This document shows, piece by piece, positions 34,072 through 44,386 of a stretch of 64,000 nt of DNA. Position 1 is the stretch's first letter, and the number at the start of each line of letters is the position of its first letter. The stretch is taken from the NCBI RefSeq assembly GCF_001542815.1, contig NZ_CP006992.1, positions 521,001-585,000 on the forward strand, in the 5' to 3' direction. A model generated the notes under the pieces. The model did not search any database, was not told the origin of the DNA, and saw nothing but the letters and a program-made list of their open reading frames with translations. Both the position numbers and the translations under genes were made by a program. Origin of the DNA: Methylobacterium sp. AMS5 (GTDB lineage: Bacteria > Pseudomonadota > Alphaproteobacteria > Rhizobiales > Beijerinckiaceae).

Positions 34072-34575
34072 GTCCGCCTCCATCGGGAACCTGGTGCAGT
34101 CCGGCCTGTTACGGCCAAGGCGCAGCCCCGGCGCCACATCGTCAGCTCCGCGATAACGACCTGCCGGCGGAAGAGCGAGCACCGATCCGCGATCATGCGA
34201 CAATGGAGACCCCAACCCGGTGCGCCGCGCGCTCACTTGCATTGATCACAATATTCTTTGAGATCGGCTCGGGCGCTATCGACCCGTCACGGCATTTTCG
34301 ACGGAGATCGAAGCAAAAAACGACTACGTGCCGCAACCTCAAGAAAAACCGGCAACCTCGACTCCCCGGTTGCGTGACATCGGCTTTCGTGTTCCAGCCT
34401 CATACCCTCGCAGGATTACTTTTCATTTATTCTAGTTGCGTTTGTCTGATTTTTACGAAAAAAACCCTGATAAATAGACGCCCGTTTCAGCCAGATAAAA
34501 TATCACGCATCCAGCGAAACGGTAAAATTTACACAGGTCGAACGAACTGGCATTAACGGTTGCTTAAAAACCTTA
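34072..34575. other. Intergenic region with AT-rich promoter area
   Basis: 500 bases between divergent gpsA and the PAS-MCP. The right half is AT-rich (34230-34560). It contains a CtrA-type box at its end and no coding frame I accept. Confidence 0.5.
34553..34567 (+). promoter_or_regulatory. CtrA-type box TTAA-N7-TTAA
   Basis: TTAACGGTTGCTTAA matches the consensus exactly, and another TTAA follows at 34573. It ends eight bases before ATG 34576. No Shine-Dalgarno lies in between, which favours initiation further down (GTG 34624, preceded by GGAG). Confidence 0.5.
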
Positions 34576-36099
34576 ATGGAAAACAGCTTTCACCGTGACT
34601 TGCGGTGCCTGGAGCGTTCAGCTGTGGCGATCTTCCATTCCGAACAAGATTCCATCCTTGCTGCCGTCGATCGTGCTCAAGGCCGTATCGAGTTCGCAAT
34701 GGACGGCACGATCACGAACGCGAACGCCAACTTCCTCGACCTCATCGGCTACACCCTCGATGAGGTGCGTGGTCGTTCACACGCGATGTTGATGCCGCCC
34801 GAACAGCGCGAGAGCCCGGAATACAAGGCCTTTTGGGAGGCTCTGCGCCGGGGCGAGTTCCAGGCCCGAGAGTTCCGGCGCATCGGCAAGGACGGCCGGT
34901 CGATCTGGCTCCAGGCCGCCTACAACCCGATTCTCGACCGGCGCGGGCGGCCCTACAAGGTGGTGAAATTCGCCACCGACATCACGGCCCAGACCGAGCG
35001 CAACGCGGGCTACGAGGGGCAGATCGCCGCGATCAACCGGTCTCAGGCGGTGATCCATTTCGGCCTCGACGGCACGATCACCGATGCCAACGCGAACTTC
35101 CTCGATGTCCTGGGTTACCGGCTCGACGAGATCCGCGGCCGGCATCACAGTCTTTTCGTCGATCCCGAGGAAGTGAAGAGCACGGCCTATGCCGCGTTCT
35201 GGCGGTCGCTCGCGAACGGCACCTATCAAGCCGGCGAGTTCCGGCGGCTCGCCAAGGGCGGACGCGAGATCTGGATCTACGGCACCTACAATCCTGTTCT
35301 CGACAGCGAAGGGCGCCCCTGCGCCGTGGTGAAATTCGCCAGCGACGTCACCCAGGCCGTGGCCGACCGCCTTCGGCGGGCGAACGGGCAGCGCGCCATC
35401 GAGTCCGATCTCGGCACCATCACCGGCGCGATGTCGCAAGTCAGCCGTCAGGCCAACGAGACGGCGGCCGCGGTGGCCGTGACCTCCGACAACGTCCAGT
35501 CCGTTGCCGCGGGCGCCGAGGAATTCGCAGCCTCGATCCTGGAACTCAGCCGCCATGCCTCGCAGGCCAAGTCCGCCGCCGACGCGGCCGTGAGCCGCGC
35601 CGAGGAGGCGGGGGGCATCGTCAGCGGATTGACCGCCACCGCCGAGCGCATCGGCGAGGTGGTCTCCGTGATCCGCTCGATCGCCGACCAGACCAACCTG
35701 CTCGCGCTCAACGCCACCATCGAGGCGGCCCGCGCCGGAGCGGCCGGTCGCGGCTTTGCCGTGGTCGCCACGGAAGTGAAGGCGCTGGCGAGTCAGTCGT
35801 CGCGCGCCACCGAGGATATCGGTCAGCAGATCGCCGCCGTGCAGGATTCCTCGGCCCGGGCCGTCGATGCGATCCGTGCCATCGTCTCGACCATCACGGA
35901 TCTCAGCGAGATCTCGATGAGCGTCTCCTCCGCCGTCACGGAGCAGGCCGCGGTCACGCAGGAGATCGCGAGCAACATGCAGACCGCCGCACGGAGCGTG
36001 GACGCCGTGCGCCGCAACGCTGACGGCATCGCCCTCGCGGCGAACGAGGTCGATCTCTCCGTGCAGAAGGTGACCGCCTCCGCCCGCGCGCTCGCCTGA
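34576..36099 (+). CDS. Soluble chemotaxis receptor with two PAS domains
   Basis: 507 residues at most (ATG 34576; GTG 34624 gives 491 and has a better ribosome site). There is no TM helix. Two tandem PAS domains share '[20 protein letters not shown]' (near 40) and '[20 protein letters not shown]' (near 160), clear internal duplicates. The MCP signalling domain has tip '[18 protein letters not shown]' (near 374). Such cytoplasmic receptors usually sense redox state or oxygen through flavin or haem in PAS. The short C-terminus lacks a CheR tether. It lies between tsaD and gpsA. Confidence 0.93.
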   Translation: MENSFHRDLRCLERSAVAIFHSEQDSILAAVDRAQGRIEFAMDGTITNANANFLDLIGYTLDEVRGRSHAMLMPPEQRESPEYKAFWEALRRGEFQAREFRRIGKDGRSIWLQAAYNPILDRRGRPYKVVKFATDITAQTERNAGYEGQIAAINRSQAVIHFGLDGTITDANANFLDVLGYRLDEIRGRHHSLFVDPEEVKSTAYAAFWRSLANGTYQAGEFRRLAKGGREIWIYGTYNPVLDSEGRPCAVVKFASDVTQAVADRLRRANGQRAIESDLGTITGAMSQVSRQANETAAAVAVTSDNVQSVAAGAEEFAASILELSRHASQAKSAADAAVSRAEEAGGIVSGLTATAERIGEVVSVIRSIADQTNLLALNATIEAARAGAAGRGFAVVATEVKALASQSSRATEDIGQQIAAVQDSSARAVDAIRAIVSTITDLSEISMSVSSAVTEQAAVTQEIASNMQTAARSVDAVRRNADGIALAANEVDLSVQKVTASARALA

Positions 36100-36116
36100 A
36101 CCGGGAAAGCGCGGCC

Positions 36117-37160
36117 TCAGGCGGCCGGGGCGACCGCGGCGAAGGGCCAGCGGGCGCGGGCCGGGACGGTGAGATCGTCGACGAGGCCGAGGCGCAGGCG
36201 CTCCAGCCCCGCCCAGGCGATCATCGCGCCGTTGTCGCCGCACAGCGGCAGCGGCGGCGCGACGAAGCTCAAGCCCACCTCGCCCGCCTGCGCGGCGAGT
36301 GCCCGGCGGATCGCTCCGTTGGCGGCCACACCGCCTGCCGCGACCAAAGCCGTCGGATGCCCGGCGACGCCCGCGAAGGCGCGCAGGGCGACGCGGACGC
36401 GGTCCACCACCACATCCACCACCGCCGCCTGGAAGCTCGCACAGAGATCGGCCACGTCCTGCGAGGCGAGGGGTTCGAGCCGTTCGGCCTCGATGCGCAG
36501 GGCCGTCTTGAGGCCCGACAGCGAGAAATCCGCCTGCCGCCGCCCGATCATCGGCCGAGGCAACGCGAACCGCTCCGGATTGCCGCTCTCCGCCTGCCGC
36601 TCCACCTCGGGGCCGCCGGGATAGCCGAGCCCGAGAAGCTTGGCGACCTTGTCGAAGGCCTCGCCGATGGCGTCGTCGATGGTGGTGCCGAGCCGGACGT
36701 AATCGCCCACCCCCTTCACCGCGACGAGCTGCGTATGCCCGCCCGAGGCCAGCAGCAGCAGATAGGGGAAGGCGAGCCCGTCGGTGAGCCGTGGCGTCAG
36801 CGCGTGCGCCTCGAGATGGTTGACCGCGAGGAGGGGCTTACGAGCGACGAGGGCCAGGGTCTTGGCCGTGACGAGGCCGATCAGCACACCGCCGATCAGG
36901 CCGGGCCCGGCGGCGACCGCGATCCCGTCGATGTCCTTCAGCGTCGTCCCCGCCCGCTGGAGCGCCCGGGCGATCAGCCGGTCGAGCACCTCGACATGGG
37001 CGCGGGCGGCGATCTCCGGCACGACGCCGCCATAGGCCGCGTGCTCGGCGATCTGGCTCAGCACCTCGTTGGAGAGGATCTGTCCGCGCTCGTCCTCACC
37101 GAGCGTCACGACGGCGGCGGCGGTCTCGTCGCAGGTTGTCTCGATGCCGAGGATCTTCAT
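36117..37160 (-). CDS. tsaD: tRNA N6-adenosine threonylcarbamoyltransferase
   Basis: 347 residues from ATG 37160 ([18 protein letters not shown]), the universal Kae1/TsaD start; seven upstream codons are discarded. It is an ASKHA-fold protein with metal ligands in '[13 protein letters not shown]' (HxxxH, near residue 111), '[13 protein letters not shown]' and '[13 protein letters not shown]'. It transfers the threonylcarbamoyl group to A37 of ANN-decoding tRNAs together with TsaB/TsaE. hemD is divergent from it, a common alphaproteobacterial arrangement, although the usual hemC is absent here. Confidence 0.96.
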   Translation of the reverse strand: MKILGIETTCDETAAAVVTLGEDERGQILSNEVLSQIAEHAAYGGVVPEIAARAHVEVLDRLIARALQRAGTTLKDIDGIAVAAGPGLIGGVLIGLVTAKTLALVARKPLLAVNHLEAHALTPRLTDGLAFPYLLLLASGGHTQLVAVKGVGDYVRLGTTIDDAIGEAFDKVAKLLGLGYPGGPEVERQAESGNPERFALPRPMIGRRQADFSLSGLKTALRIEAERLEPLASQDVADLCASFQAAVVDVVVDRVRVALRAFAGVAGHPTALVAAGGVAANGAIRRALAAQAGEVGLSFVAPPLPLCGDNGAMIAWAGLERLRLGLVDDLTVPARARWPFAAVAPAA

Positions 37161-37337
37161 GAGTGTCACGCTGACGTCCACGCACCGTTGCGTGCCGGGG
37201 GCCGGCCCGCCTACTCCATGTCTCGCGAAATCGCGGTCATACCGGTCGCGACACCATGTCTACGACGAAACCGCCGACGGATACAGGTGAGGCACAACGC
37301 CGACGGACGCTGTGGATGGCGTGAGGGAGAGGGGCGT

Positions 37338-38051
37338 ATGCGGATCTGGGTGTCGCGGCCCGAGCCGGGCGCGAGCCGCACGGCACGGCGGCTGGCCGAG
37401 CTCGGCCATGCGGCGCTGGTGGCGCCCGTGCTGCGGATCGCGCCGAGCGACGGGCCGCCGCCGGCCGGCCGGTTCGACGGGCTGATCCTGACGAGCGCCA
37501 ATGCCGTCGCGCCGCTCGCCGCAGCGGGTCTTCCCGAGGCACCGGTCTTCGCCGTCGGCACCCGCACCACCGAGCGGGCGGAACGGGCGGGCCTGCGCTC
37601 CGTGCACTGTGCCGACGGGGACGCCGTCAGCTTGGCCCGGCTCGTCGCGGCCCATGTGAGGCCGGGCGGCACCCTTCTCCACGCGGCCGGCGAGGACCGC
37701 AAGGCCGAGCCCGCCGCGAGCCTCACGGCCGCGGGCTACGGCGTCACGACCTGGACCGCCTACGCGGCTCTGGCCGAGGCGACCCTGCCGGAATCGGTAG
37801 CGCGGGCGCTGATGGGACGGGACGGCGCGCCGCCGCCCGATGCGGCCCTGCATTTTTCACGGCGGAGCGCCGAAATCGCGGTGCATTTGTCCGGCAAAGC
37901 CGGTCTGAGCGGAGCGTTTCGGGCGCTGGCGCATTACTGCCTGTCCCCGGACGTGGCCTTGGGACTGGTCGAGCTCGGCGTCGCGGCCCATTTTGTAGCG
38001 GCGCGCCCGAGCGAGGAGGCTCTCCTCGCCGGTCTCGCGGCTTCGGACTGA
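37338..38051 (+). CDS. hemD: Uroporphyrinogen-III synthase
   Basis: 237 residues from ATG 37338 after GAGAGGGG. The two-lobed HemD fold is suggested by 'MRIWVSRPEPGASRTARRLA', 'FDGLILTSANAVAPLAAAG', 'VFAVGTRTTERAERAGL', 'TLLHAAGEDRKAEPAASL' and 'VTTWTAYAALAEATLPES'. It cyclises hydroxymethylbilane with inversion of ring D in haem, sirohaem and cobalamin synthesis. Sequence is poorly conserved in this family, but the Mic60 and hemY neighbours support it. hemC is not adjacent. Confidence 0.88.
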   Translation: MRIWVSRPEPGASRTARRLAELGHAALVAPVLRIAPSDGPPPAGRFDGLILTSANAVAPLAAAGLPEAPVFAVGTRTTERAERAGLRSVHCADGDAVSLARLVAAHVRPGGTLLHAAGEDRKAEPAASLTAAGYGVTTWTAYAALAEATLPESVARALMGRDGAPPPDAALHFSRRSAEIAVHLSGKAGLSGAFRALAHYCLSPDVALGLVELGVAAHFVAARPSEEALLAGLAASD

Positions 38052-38191
38052 ACGACCTCGTCGCCCCTGCGGGCCGATGGGGACGCGAGAGCGTGCCGGA
38101 GCGTCGGAGATGGAACCCGGAAGCGGTTCCGATGGATGACGGCGCCGGTTCGCTCTTCTATGGGAGCACACTGCGCCGGTGCGGCGGCTGA

Positions 38192-40486
38192 ATGGAGCGA
38201 ACGCCCGTGACTTCACCCAAGGACGGCGCCAGGGATGGTGCCAAGTCGCCGGAGCAAGGCAAGTCTTCGGAGCAAGGCAAGTCGCCGGAGCAGGCCAGGG
38301 AAGCGGCCAGGGACGTGACGAGGGATTCGCCCCGGCCCGCCGACAAGGCGATGGGCAAGCCTGCCGAGCCGTCCGCAGCGGCCTCCACCACGAAGGTCGA
38401 GCCGGCCAAGGCGGGGCCAGCAGCGTCGGAGCCGGTCAAGTCCGAGCCCGCAAAGGCGGGTCCGACCGGCAGCAGCGCCCTGCCCAATAGCGGTGCGCCG
38501 GGCTCTTCCGCGCGCCCGCAGGACGTTCGAGCGGACGCGCCGTTGAAGCCGGGTGCCACGGGCAGCAGCGCGATCCCTCCGTCGACCGCCGCCTCGACCA
38601 GCGCAGGAACGACGTCCAACAAACCCACGGAGCCCGGACAGCTCTCCGGCGCGCCGGCCGCTGCCTCCGGCACACCGGGAGGCAATGCACCCTCGAAGCC
38701 GGGCGCCACGGGCAGCAGCGCGATTCCGCCGAATCCGGCCGGGACCAAGGCCACCGATGCCAAGCCGGACACGTCCGCAAAGGCCGGCAGCAGCACGGTG
38801 AAGCCGGAGACACCGGCCTCCGCAAGTGCCACCGCCGGCAGCGCCAGCTCCGGCGGCACCAAGCCGGATGCGACCTCCGGAGCCAAGCCGGGAGCGGCGC
38901 CGGGTGCCACGCGCGTGACGGAGACGGCCTCGCTGACCGACGGCCCGATCCTCGATCTCAAGGCCAAGCGCCTCTCCGATGCAGCGGATGCCACCAAGCC
39001 GGGCGCGAGACCCGATGCCGGCAAGGAGAGCCCGGGCACAGCCGCTTCGGCCAAGGATGCCGCTAAGGAAACGCCCAAGGAAGCCGCGAAGGCAGTGCCG
39101 GCTCGCGGTGGCGCGGGCTTCGGTTCCGTGGCCGCCTCGGGCCTGCTGGGCGGCCTGATCGGCGCCGGCCTTCTCTACGGCGTCACCACCTATCAGCGGG
39201 GCGCCGATCCGCGCCTCGCAACACTCGATAAATCCCTGGCGGGCCTTGCCACGAAGGATTCCGTGGCCGGGCTCGACAAGCGCCTCGCCGCCACCGAGCA
39301 GGCGCTCAAGCCTCTGCCCGACGCGATCGCCCGGGCGGAAAATGCGGCCAAGGCCGCCGCCGACCGCGCCAATGAGGCGCTGCAGAAGGCGGGCGCCGCC
39401 CCCGCCACGGCCCCCTCGGCCGATGGTTCGGCTCCGGCACCGGCCGTTCCCGCCGACATCGCGGCCCGTCTCGATGCCCTCGATCAGCGCGTCTCGGCGC
39501 TGCAGGAGGAGCCCGGCCGCGACGGCACGGCCGAGGTGAAGACCGCGCAGACGATGGATCCGGCCGCCCTCGCCGCCCTCGACGATCGGGTCAAAGCGCT
39601 CGAAGCGAACGGCGCCAAGAGTGCCGCGTCCGACCTTTCGGACAAGATCGCGGCGCTGCAGGCGGACGTCGCGTCCCGTGCCAAGGCGGACGAAGCGGCC
39701 GAGGCCGCCCTCGGCAAGCGTGTGGACGAGGTGCAGAAGGCGCTGGACGGGCGCATCGCCGCCGCGACCCAGACCGTGCAGGAGGCGACGCAGGCGAGCA
39801 AACAGGCCGCCGATGCCGCCCAGACCCGCGCCGACGAAGCCGTGAAGGGCCTGGAGCGCAAGCTTCAGGAACAGTCGGAGCGGATCGCCGGTCTCGACAA
39901 GGCCGTCGATCAGAGCGCCAAGCAATCCACGGTGCAGTCGGCCCTGCGCATCGTTGCGGCCGACCGGATCGCTTCGGCGCTGGAGGCGGGCCAGCCCTAC
40001 CCGGATGCGCTCGCCAGCCTGCGCAACCTCGAACCGGCGGATTCCAAGCGCCTCGACGCGCTCGGCCCCTTCGCCGACAAGGGCGCGCCGACCGCGGCAA
40101 GTCTCGCGGCGGAGTTCCGCCGGATCGCCGAGAAGATCGCCGAGGCCAAGCGCGCGGCCCAGGCCAAGTCCGTCGCCGAGACCGGGAGCGTGGGCGACCG
40201 TCTGATGAACATGGCGAGTTCCCTGGTGCAGGTGAAGCGCGCCGACGGACCCGCCGCGGGTGGAAATCAGTCCGCCGCCGGCAGTGCGGCTTCGACCGCG
40301 CAGGTTCAGGCGGCGCTCGACCGCGGCGACCTCGCCGAGGCGGCCAAGGCCTACGCCGCCCTGCCCGAGGAGGCGCGGGCGCAGGGCGGTGACTTCGGAA
40401 CGCGACTCTCGTCGCGCGCCGAGGCGGCCCGTGCGACCCAGGCGCTGCTCGCCGATGCCTTCACCGGCTTGCCGCCGGCACGCTGA
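38192..40486 (+). CDS. Mic60/mitofilin-like inner-membrane protein
   Basis: A 764-residue protein. Residues 1-305 are low-complexity, rich in A, P, K, S, T and G, with a repeated decapeptide (KPGATGSSAIPP at about 118 and 168, and relatives PTGSSALPN and APGSSARP). One TM helix follows at about 309-331 ('GLLGGLIGAGLLYGVTTY'), then a long alanine-rich coiled coil (340-600) and a C-terminal mitofilin-like region ('AADRIASALEAGQPYPDALA' to the end). Alphaproteobacterial Mic60 shapes intracytoplasmic membranes and is encoded between hemD and hemY, as here. The N-terminal low-complexity region is cytoplasmic by topology and long for the family. Confidence 0.88.
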   Translation: MERTPVTSPKDGARDGAKSPEQGKSSEQGKSPEQAREAARDVTRDSPRPADKAMGKPAEPSAAASTTKVEPAKAGPAASEPVKSEPAKAGPTGSSALPNSGAPGSSARPQDVRADAPLKPGATGSSAIPPSTAASTSAGTTSNKPTEPGQLSGAPAAASGTPGGNAPSKPGATGSSAIPPNPAGTKATDAKPDTSAKAGSSTVKPETPASASATAGSASSGGTKPDATSGAKPGAAPGATRVTETASLTDGPILDLKAKRLSDAADATKPGARPDAGKESPGTAASAKDAAKETPKEAAKAVPARGGAGFGSVAASGLLGGLIGAGLLYGVTTYQRGADPRLATLDKSLAGLATKDSVAGLDKRLAATEQALKPLPDAIARAENAAKAAADRANEALQKAGAAPATAPSADGSAPAPAVPADIAARLDALDQRVSALQEEPGRDGTAEVKTAQTMDPAALAALDDRVKALEANGAKSAASDLSDKIAALQADVASRAKADEAAEAALGKRVDEVQKALDGRIAAATQTVQEATQASKQAADAAQTRADEAVKGLERKLQEQSERIAGLDKAVDQSAKQSTVQSALRIVAADRIASALEAGQPYPDALASLRNLEPADSKRLDALGPFADKGAPTAASLAAEFRRIAEKIAEAKRAAQAKSVAETGSVGDRLMNMASSLVQVKRADGPAAGGNQSAAGSAASTAQVQAALDRGDLAEAAKAYAALPEEARAQGGDFGTRLSSRAEAARATQALLADAFTGLPPAR

Positions 40487-40603
40487 CGGCCAGGACCGGC
40501 ATCGATGACGAAGAACCAGCCGCGCCCCGCGCGGCGTTCCCCCCTTCCCCTCTGCCCGGGCCGCGTGCGCCCGCTCCCCGTGCTCCCAAGGAGGCCCTGA
40601 CCC

Positions 40604-42139
40604 ATGTGGCGCGCCCTCGTCTTCCTGGCCCTCTTGGCCGTCGCCGCCTACGGCGCGGTGTGGATCGCCGACCATCCGGGCACCGTGACCGTCGTCTGGA
40701 ACGGCTACGAGATCGGCATGAGCCTCGCCATCGCCCTCACCGGCGTGCTGGTGGCGGCGATCGTCCTCGGCCTGATCTGGGCAATCGTGACCGGCGTGAT
40801 CGGCTTACCCGCCAGCATCAGCCGCTCGACCCGCGAGCGCCGCCGCAACAAGGGCCTCGCCTCGCTCTCGCGCGGCATGATCGCTGTCGGCTCCGGTGAT
40901 CCGCTCGCCGCCCGCCGCCACGCGGGCGACGCCGAGCGCCTGCTTGGCAGCCAGCCGCTGACGCTTCTCCTCAAGGCCCAGGCGGCCCAGATTTCCGGAG
41001 ACAGGGACGCGGCCGAGCGTGCCTTCCAGCGCATGGCGGACGATCCCGAGACCCGCGTGCTGGGTCTGCGCGGCCTGTTCGTCGAGGCCCGTCGCCGTGA
41101 GGACGAGGGCGCCGCCCGCGCCTACGCCGCCGAGGCCGCCCGCCTCGCGCCGAGCGTCACCTGGGCGAACGAGGCGGTGCTGGAGGCGCAATGCGCCGAC
41201 GGCGAGTGGTCCGCCGCGACCGAGACCGTGGAGCGCCGCGCGGCGCTCGGGCTGATGGACAAGCACGCAGCCCGCCGTCAGCGCGCGGTGCTGCTCACCG
41301 CAGCCGCCCAGCGCCACGAGGCCGGCGAGCCCGATACCGCCACCGAGCAGGCGCTCAAGGCCGTCAAGCTCGCCCCCGACCTCGTGCCGGCGGCCGTCAT
41401 TGCCGGCCGGCTGCTCGCCCGGCGCAACGATCTGCGCAAGGCCGCCAAGATCGTCGAAGCTGCCTGGAAGGCCACCCCGCATCCGGAACTCGCCAAGGTC
41501 TACCTCAACCTTCGCACGGGCGACTCGGCCCGCGACCGGCTGGCCCGCGCCGAGAATCTCGCCAAGCTCTCGTCCTGGGAGCCGGAATCGCGTCTGGTGA
41601 TCGCCCAGGCCGCAACCGAGGCCAAGGATTTCGGCCGCGCCCGCGAGGCGCTGGCGCCTCTGGCCGACGACCGGCCGACGGCGCGCGTCTGCCGGATGAT
41701 GGCGCGGATCGAGGCCGCCGAGCATGGCGCCGAGAGCGGGCGCTCCCGCGAGTGGCTGGCCCGTGCCGCCCGCGCCCCGCGTGACCCGGCCTGGGTCGCC
41801 GACGGCATCATCTCCGAGCGTTGGGCGCCGGTCTCGCCGGTCTCCGGCCGTCTCGACGCCTTCGTGTGGAAGACCCCGCCCGAAATCCTGGCTGGCCCCG
41901 AGGACGACGACGCCCCCGCCCCGGCTCCTGCCGAACCCACCGTCCCGGTCGCGATCCCGACCGCGCCCGTGCCGGCTCCGGTCACCACGGACAGCCCGGC
42001 CCCGTCTACGCCCGGCTTCCTCCAGACCGGTGCAGGCACCCCCTCGGTCGTGCCGACGCCCGCGCCGGTCAATGGCCCCACCGGCCCGTCACCGGCCACG
42101 CAAGCCACCCCGACGGACCGCCCACGCCGCATCGCCTGA
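40604..42139 (+). CDS. hemY: HemY-like TPR membrane protein
   Basis: 511 residues. Two N-terminal helices (about 4-22 and 42-66) are followed by the HemY_N signature region ('[20 protein letters not shown]', '[19 protein letters not shown]'). Tetratricopeptide-like repeats then run from about 110 to 400, and a proline/threonine-rich tail of about 80 residues ends it. HemY of this type is a membrane scaffold encoded with haem genes, and its biochemical function is not settled. It is 117 bases downstream of Mic60 and closes the hemD-Mic60-hemY block. Confidence 0.9.
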   Translation: MWRALVFLALLAVAAYGAVWIADHPGTVTVVWNGYEIGMSLAIALTGVLVAAIVLGLIWAIVTGVIGLPASISRSTRERRRNKGLASLSRGMIAVGSGDPLAARRHAGDAERLLGSQPLTLLLKAQAAQISGDRDAAERAFQRMADDPETRVLGLRGLFVEARRREDEGAARAYAAEAARLAPSVTWANEAVLEAQCADGEWSAATETVERRAALGLMDKHAARRQRAVLLTAAAQRHEAGEPDTATEQALKAVKLAPDLVPAAVIAGRLLARRNDLRKAAKIVEAAWKATPHPELAKVYLNLRTGDSARDRLARAENLAKLSSWEPESRLVIAQAATEAKDFGRAREALAPLADDRPTARVCRMMARIEAAEHGAESGRSREWLARAARAPRDPAWVADGIISERWAPVSPVSGRLDAFVWKTPPEILAGPEDDDAPAPAPAEPTVPVAIPTAPVPAPVTTDSPAPSTPGFLQTGAGTPSVVPTPAPVNGPTGPSPATQATPTDRPRRIA

Positions 42140-42298
42140 AACCGCACGCCGCCCGGACCGCAAGCCGGGCGGCGCATAACGCTCGCGTCTGTGGCATTCT
42201 TCGCCTTGCCAGACGCCCACGCCCCGGCTACAGACCCGCACCTGCCGCAAGAGACCACCGCCCGCGCCCAGCGCCCGCGTCGGTCCCCGGCCGGTTCT

Positions 42299-42388
42299 GG
42301 AGGGGTGGCCGAGTGGTTGAAGGCGCACGCCTGGAAAGTGTGTATACCGGAAACGGTATCGCGGGTTCGAATCCCGCTCCCTCCGCCA
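42299..42388 (+). tRNA. tRNA-Ser (anticodon GGA)
   Basis: Starts GGAGGGGTGGCCGAGTGG. Anticodon stem CACGC/GTGTG encloses loop CTGGAAA (anticodon GGA). It has a long variable arm, the T-arm GGGTTCGAATCCC and encoded CCA. 90 bases. Insertion sequences and foreign genes begin about 55 bases downstream. Confidence 0.97.
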
Positions 42389-42458
42389 GCTAATTCGGCT
42401 AGGCGCCTAACTGATTTATGATTTTCGGCTTTGGCCAAACACCTAGAGCGTTTTCGGT

Positions 42459-43100
42459 TTAATCTGGTTCGTATCCTGCTGCGGCGAAGAAGTTGGCGCA
42501 CTCGTCTGGCGTGACGGTGTCGACGAGGCGTCCGATGGCCGACCACAATCCCTCGACGGTTCGCTCGGCCGCTTTGCGCAGGAGCGCCTTCAGCTTCGAG
42601 AACGCCATCTCGATGGGGTTGAAGTCGGGCGAGTAGGGCGGGAGGAACAAGAGCCGCGCGCCGGCTGCCGCGATCGCGGCACGCACGGCCGGCCGCTTGT
42701 GGCTTCCAAGGTTGTCCATGACGACGATGTCGCCGGGGCCGAGTTCGGGCACCAGAACCTGATCGACGTAGGCCTGGAAGGCGTCGCGGTTGATCGGCCC
42801 ATCGAGCACGAACGGCGCGGCGATCCCGGACAGGCGCAGGCCGGCGACCAGGGTCGTGGTCTTCCAGTGACCGTGCGGGATGGGCGAGCGCAGCCGCTCG
42901 CCGCGCGGTGAACGCCCACGGGTGCGAGCCATGTTGGTGGAGGTCCAGGTCTCGTCGAGGAAAACCAGGCGCGCAGGGTCGAGATCGGGCTGGCCCTCGA
43001 ACCAGGCCTCGCGCGCCGCTTTCACGTCCGGGCGTTCCTGCTCGGCGGCGTGAGCTGTCTTTTTTTCTAGGTGAGATCGCGTGCGTCGAGGAAGCTCCAC
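42459..43100 (-). CDS. IS630 transposase, C-terminal catalytic frame (orfB), copy 1
   Basis: A 213-codon frame containing the DDE catalytic domain: '[17 protein letters not shown]' (first D), '[17 protein letters not shown]' (second D) and '[17 protein letters not shown]' (E). The genuine protein is probably fused to orfA. The junction is at an A7 run just after the orfA stop, with orfB in the -1 frame. The first codons ([10 protein letters not shown]) are out-of-frame orfA sequence. Confidence 0.88.
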   Translation of the reverse strand: MELPRRTRSHLEKKTAHAAEQERPDVKAAREAWFEGQPDLDPARLVFLDETWTSTNMARTRGRSPRGERLRSPIPHGHWKTTTLVAGLRLSGIAAPFVLDGPINRDAFQAYVDQVLVPELGPGDIVVMDNLGSHKRPAVRAAIAAAGARLLFLPPYSPDFNPIEMAFSKLKALLRKAAERTVEGLWSAIGRLVDTVTPDECANFFAAAGYEPD

Positions 43101-43402
43101 AGGGTGCCGAGCCCCACCGTGAGAGCGTGCTCGTCCCGGAGCCGGGCGCGCATCTCCTCAAGGGTGATATCGTCTTGTCCGTCGATCAGTCCGCGCAAGA
43201 AGGCCTCGTGCGGATCGAGCTTCGAGCGGCGCGCTCGCCCTTGCGGACGAGCGGCCACCGTCCCAGTCGTCGTGAGCGCGGCCATCCAGCGGATCGAGGT
43301 CGCGATGCCGACCCCAAACCGCGCGGCCGCCTGGCGGCGCGAAGTCGTTGCCGCGGCCTTCACCACGCGCTCGCGCAGGTCCTGGCTGTAGGGTCGGCCC
43401 AT
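43067..43402 (-). CDS. IS630 transposase, N-terminal HTH frame (orfA), copy 1
   Basis: 111 residues from ATG 43402 ([18 protein letters not shown]). It contains the winged-helix DNA-binding part ('[20 protein letters not shown]') and ends '[11 protein letters not shown]' at TAG immediately before seven A residues. In one-frame relatives the sequence continues T-Y/F-K-K into the catalytic domain. Confidence 0.85.
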   Translation of the reverse strand: MGRPYSQDLRERVVKAAATTSRRQAAARFGVGIATSIRWMAALTTTGTVAARPQGRARRSKLDPHEAFLRGLIDGQDDITLEEMRARLRDEHALTVGLGTLWSFLDARDLT

Positions 43403-43492
43403 GCTTCGCTCCTTCTCAAGAGCGATCAGTGAATCAGCCCAACAGCTTCGCGTGAACCCCACCTGCCCGATTCAGCTCAGACCGAAAACGCT

Positions 43493-44386
43493 CTAGAGAA
43501 TCGTCGGTCGTGTGACGATGGCGGGGCGAGCGGACGGCGCTGAGCCGCTCGGCCCTGCCGGCCAGATGACGACCTCTGGTGCGGGCGGCTGGTAGCCCAA
43601 CGACGAGTGCGGGCGGATGCTGTTGTAGTGTGTCCGCCACTGCTCGATCACGACGCTGGCCTCCTTGAGGGTGTGGAACACCTCGCCGTTGAGGAGTTCA
43701 TCCCGCAGCTTCGCGTTGAAGCTCTCGCAATACCCGTTTTCCCATGGACTGCCCGGCTCGATGGAGGCGGTCTGCGAGCCAACCGCTGCGATCCAGTCCT
43801 GGACAGCTTTCGCGATGAACTCTGGGCCATTGTCTGACCGAATATGCCCCGGCACGCCGCGCAGGCTGAACAAATCCGAGAGGACGCCGATCACGTCGTG
43901 CGCCTTCAGCTTGCGTGATACACGGATGGCCAAGCACTCACGAGTGAACTCATCGATCACGTTCAGCATCCGGAACTTGCGACCGTTATGCGTGCGATGT
44001 TCGACGAAGTCGTAAGACCAGACGTGGTCGGGTCGCTCCGGCCGTCGGCGCACGCACGAGCCGTCGTTGAGCCAGAGGCGGGCTCGCTTCGGCTGTCGCG
44101 CTGGGACCTTGAGACCCTCCCGCCGCCAGATCCGTTCAACCCGCTTCACGTTGACCGTCCAGCCATCGCGCCGGAGCAACGCCGTGATCCGACGGTAGCC
44201 GTAACGGCCGTACTGGAGGGCCAACGCGATGATCGCAGCCGTCAGGGCGGCTTCGTCCTCGACCAAGACAGCGCATTTGCGCTGTGTCGAACGATGCTGG
44301 CCCAGAACACGGCAGGCGAAGCGTTCCGATACACCGTGCTCAGCCACGACGTGATCGACACAAGCCCGGCGGCGAGCCGGGCTCAG
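43493..44386 (-). pseudogene. IS3 transposase orfB, separated from orfA by IS110
   Basis: About 297 codons beginning LSPARRRACVDHVVAEHG and 'YGRYGYRRITALLRRDGW'. The integrase core has 'HVWSYDFVEHRTHNGRK' (D), 'GHIRSDNGPEFIAKAVQDW' (D) and 'NGYCESFNAKLRDELL' (E), all intact. Its frameshift-coupled start is lost because IS110 sits at the junction. Its stop codon is supplied by the TA flanking IS630 copy 1, so the natural C-terminus may be altered. Confidence 0.85.

Larger units (their letters stand above)
42446..43493 (-). mobile_element. IS630-family element, copy 1 (1048 bp)
   Basis: The ends are inverted (GAGCGTTTTCGGTTTAATC at left; the reverse complement of the right end begins GAGCGTTTTCGGTCTGAG) and flanked by TA at 42444-42445 and 43494-43495, the IS630/Tc1 target duplication. 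It carries two transposase frames on the minus strand. A copy of the same length lies at 54705-55752 in the opposite orientation, and its encoded proteins are identical. Confidence 0.93.

Noticed and set aside
38213..40675. 820-codon antisense frame over the Mic60 gene
   Set aside because: Pure shadow of the alanine/glycine-rich coding strand, with arginine/glycine-rich nonsense sequence.
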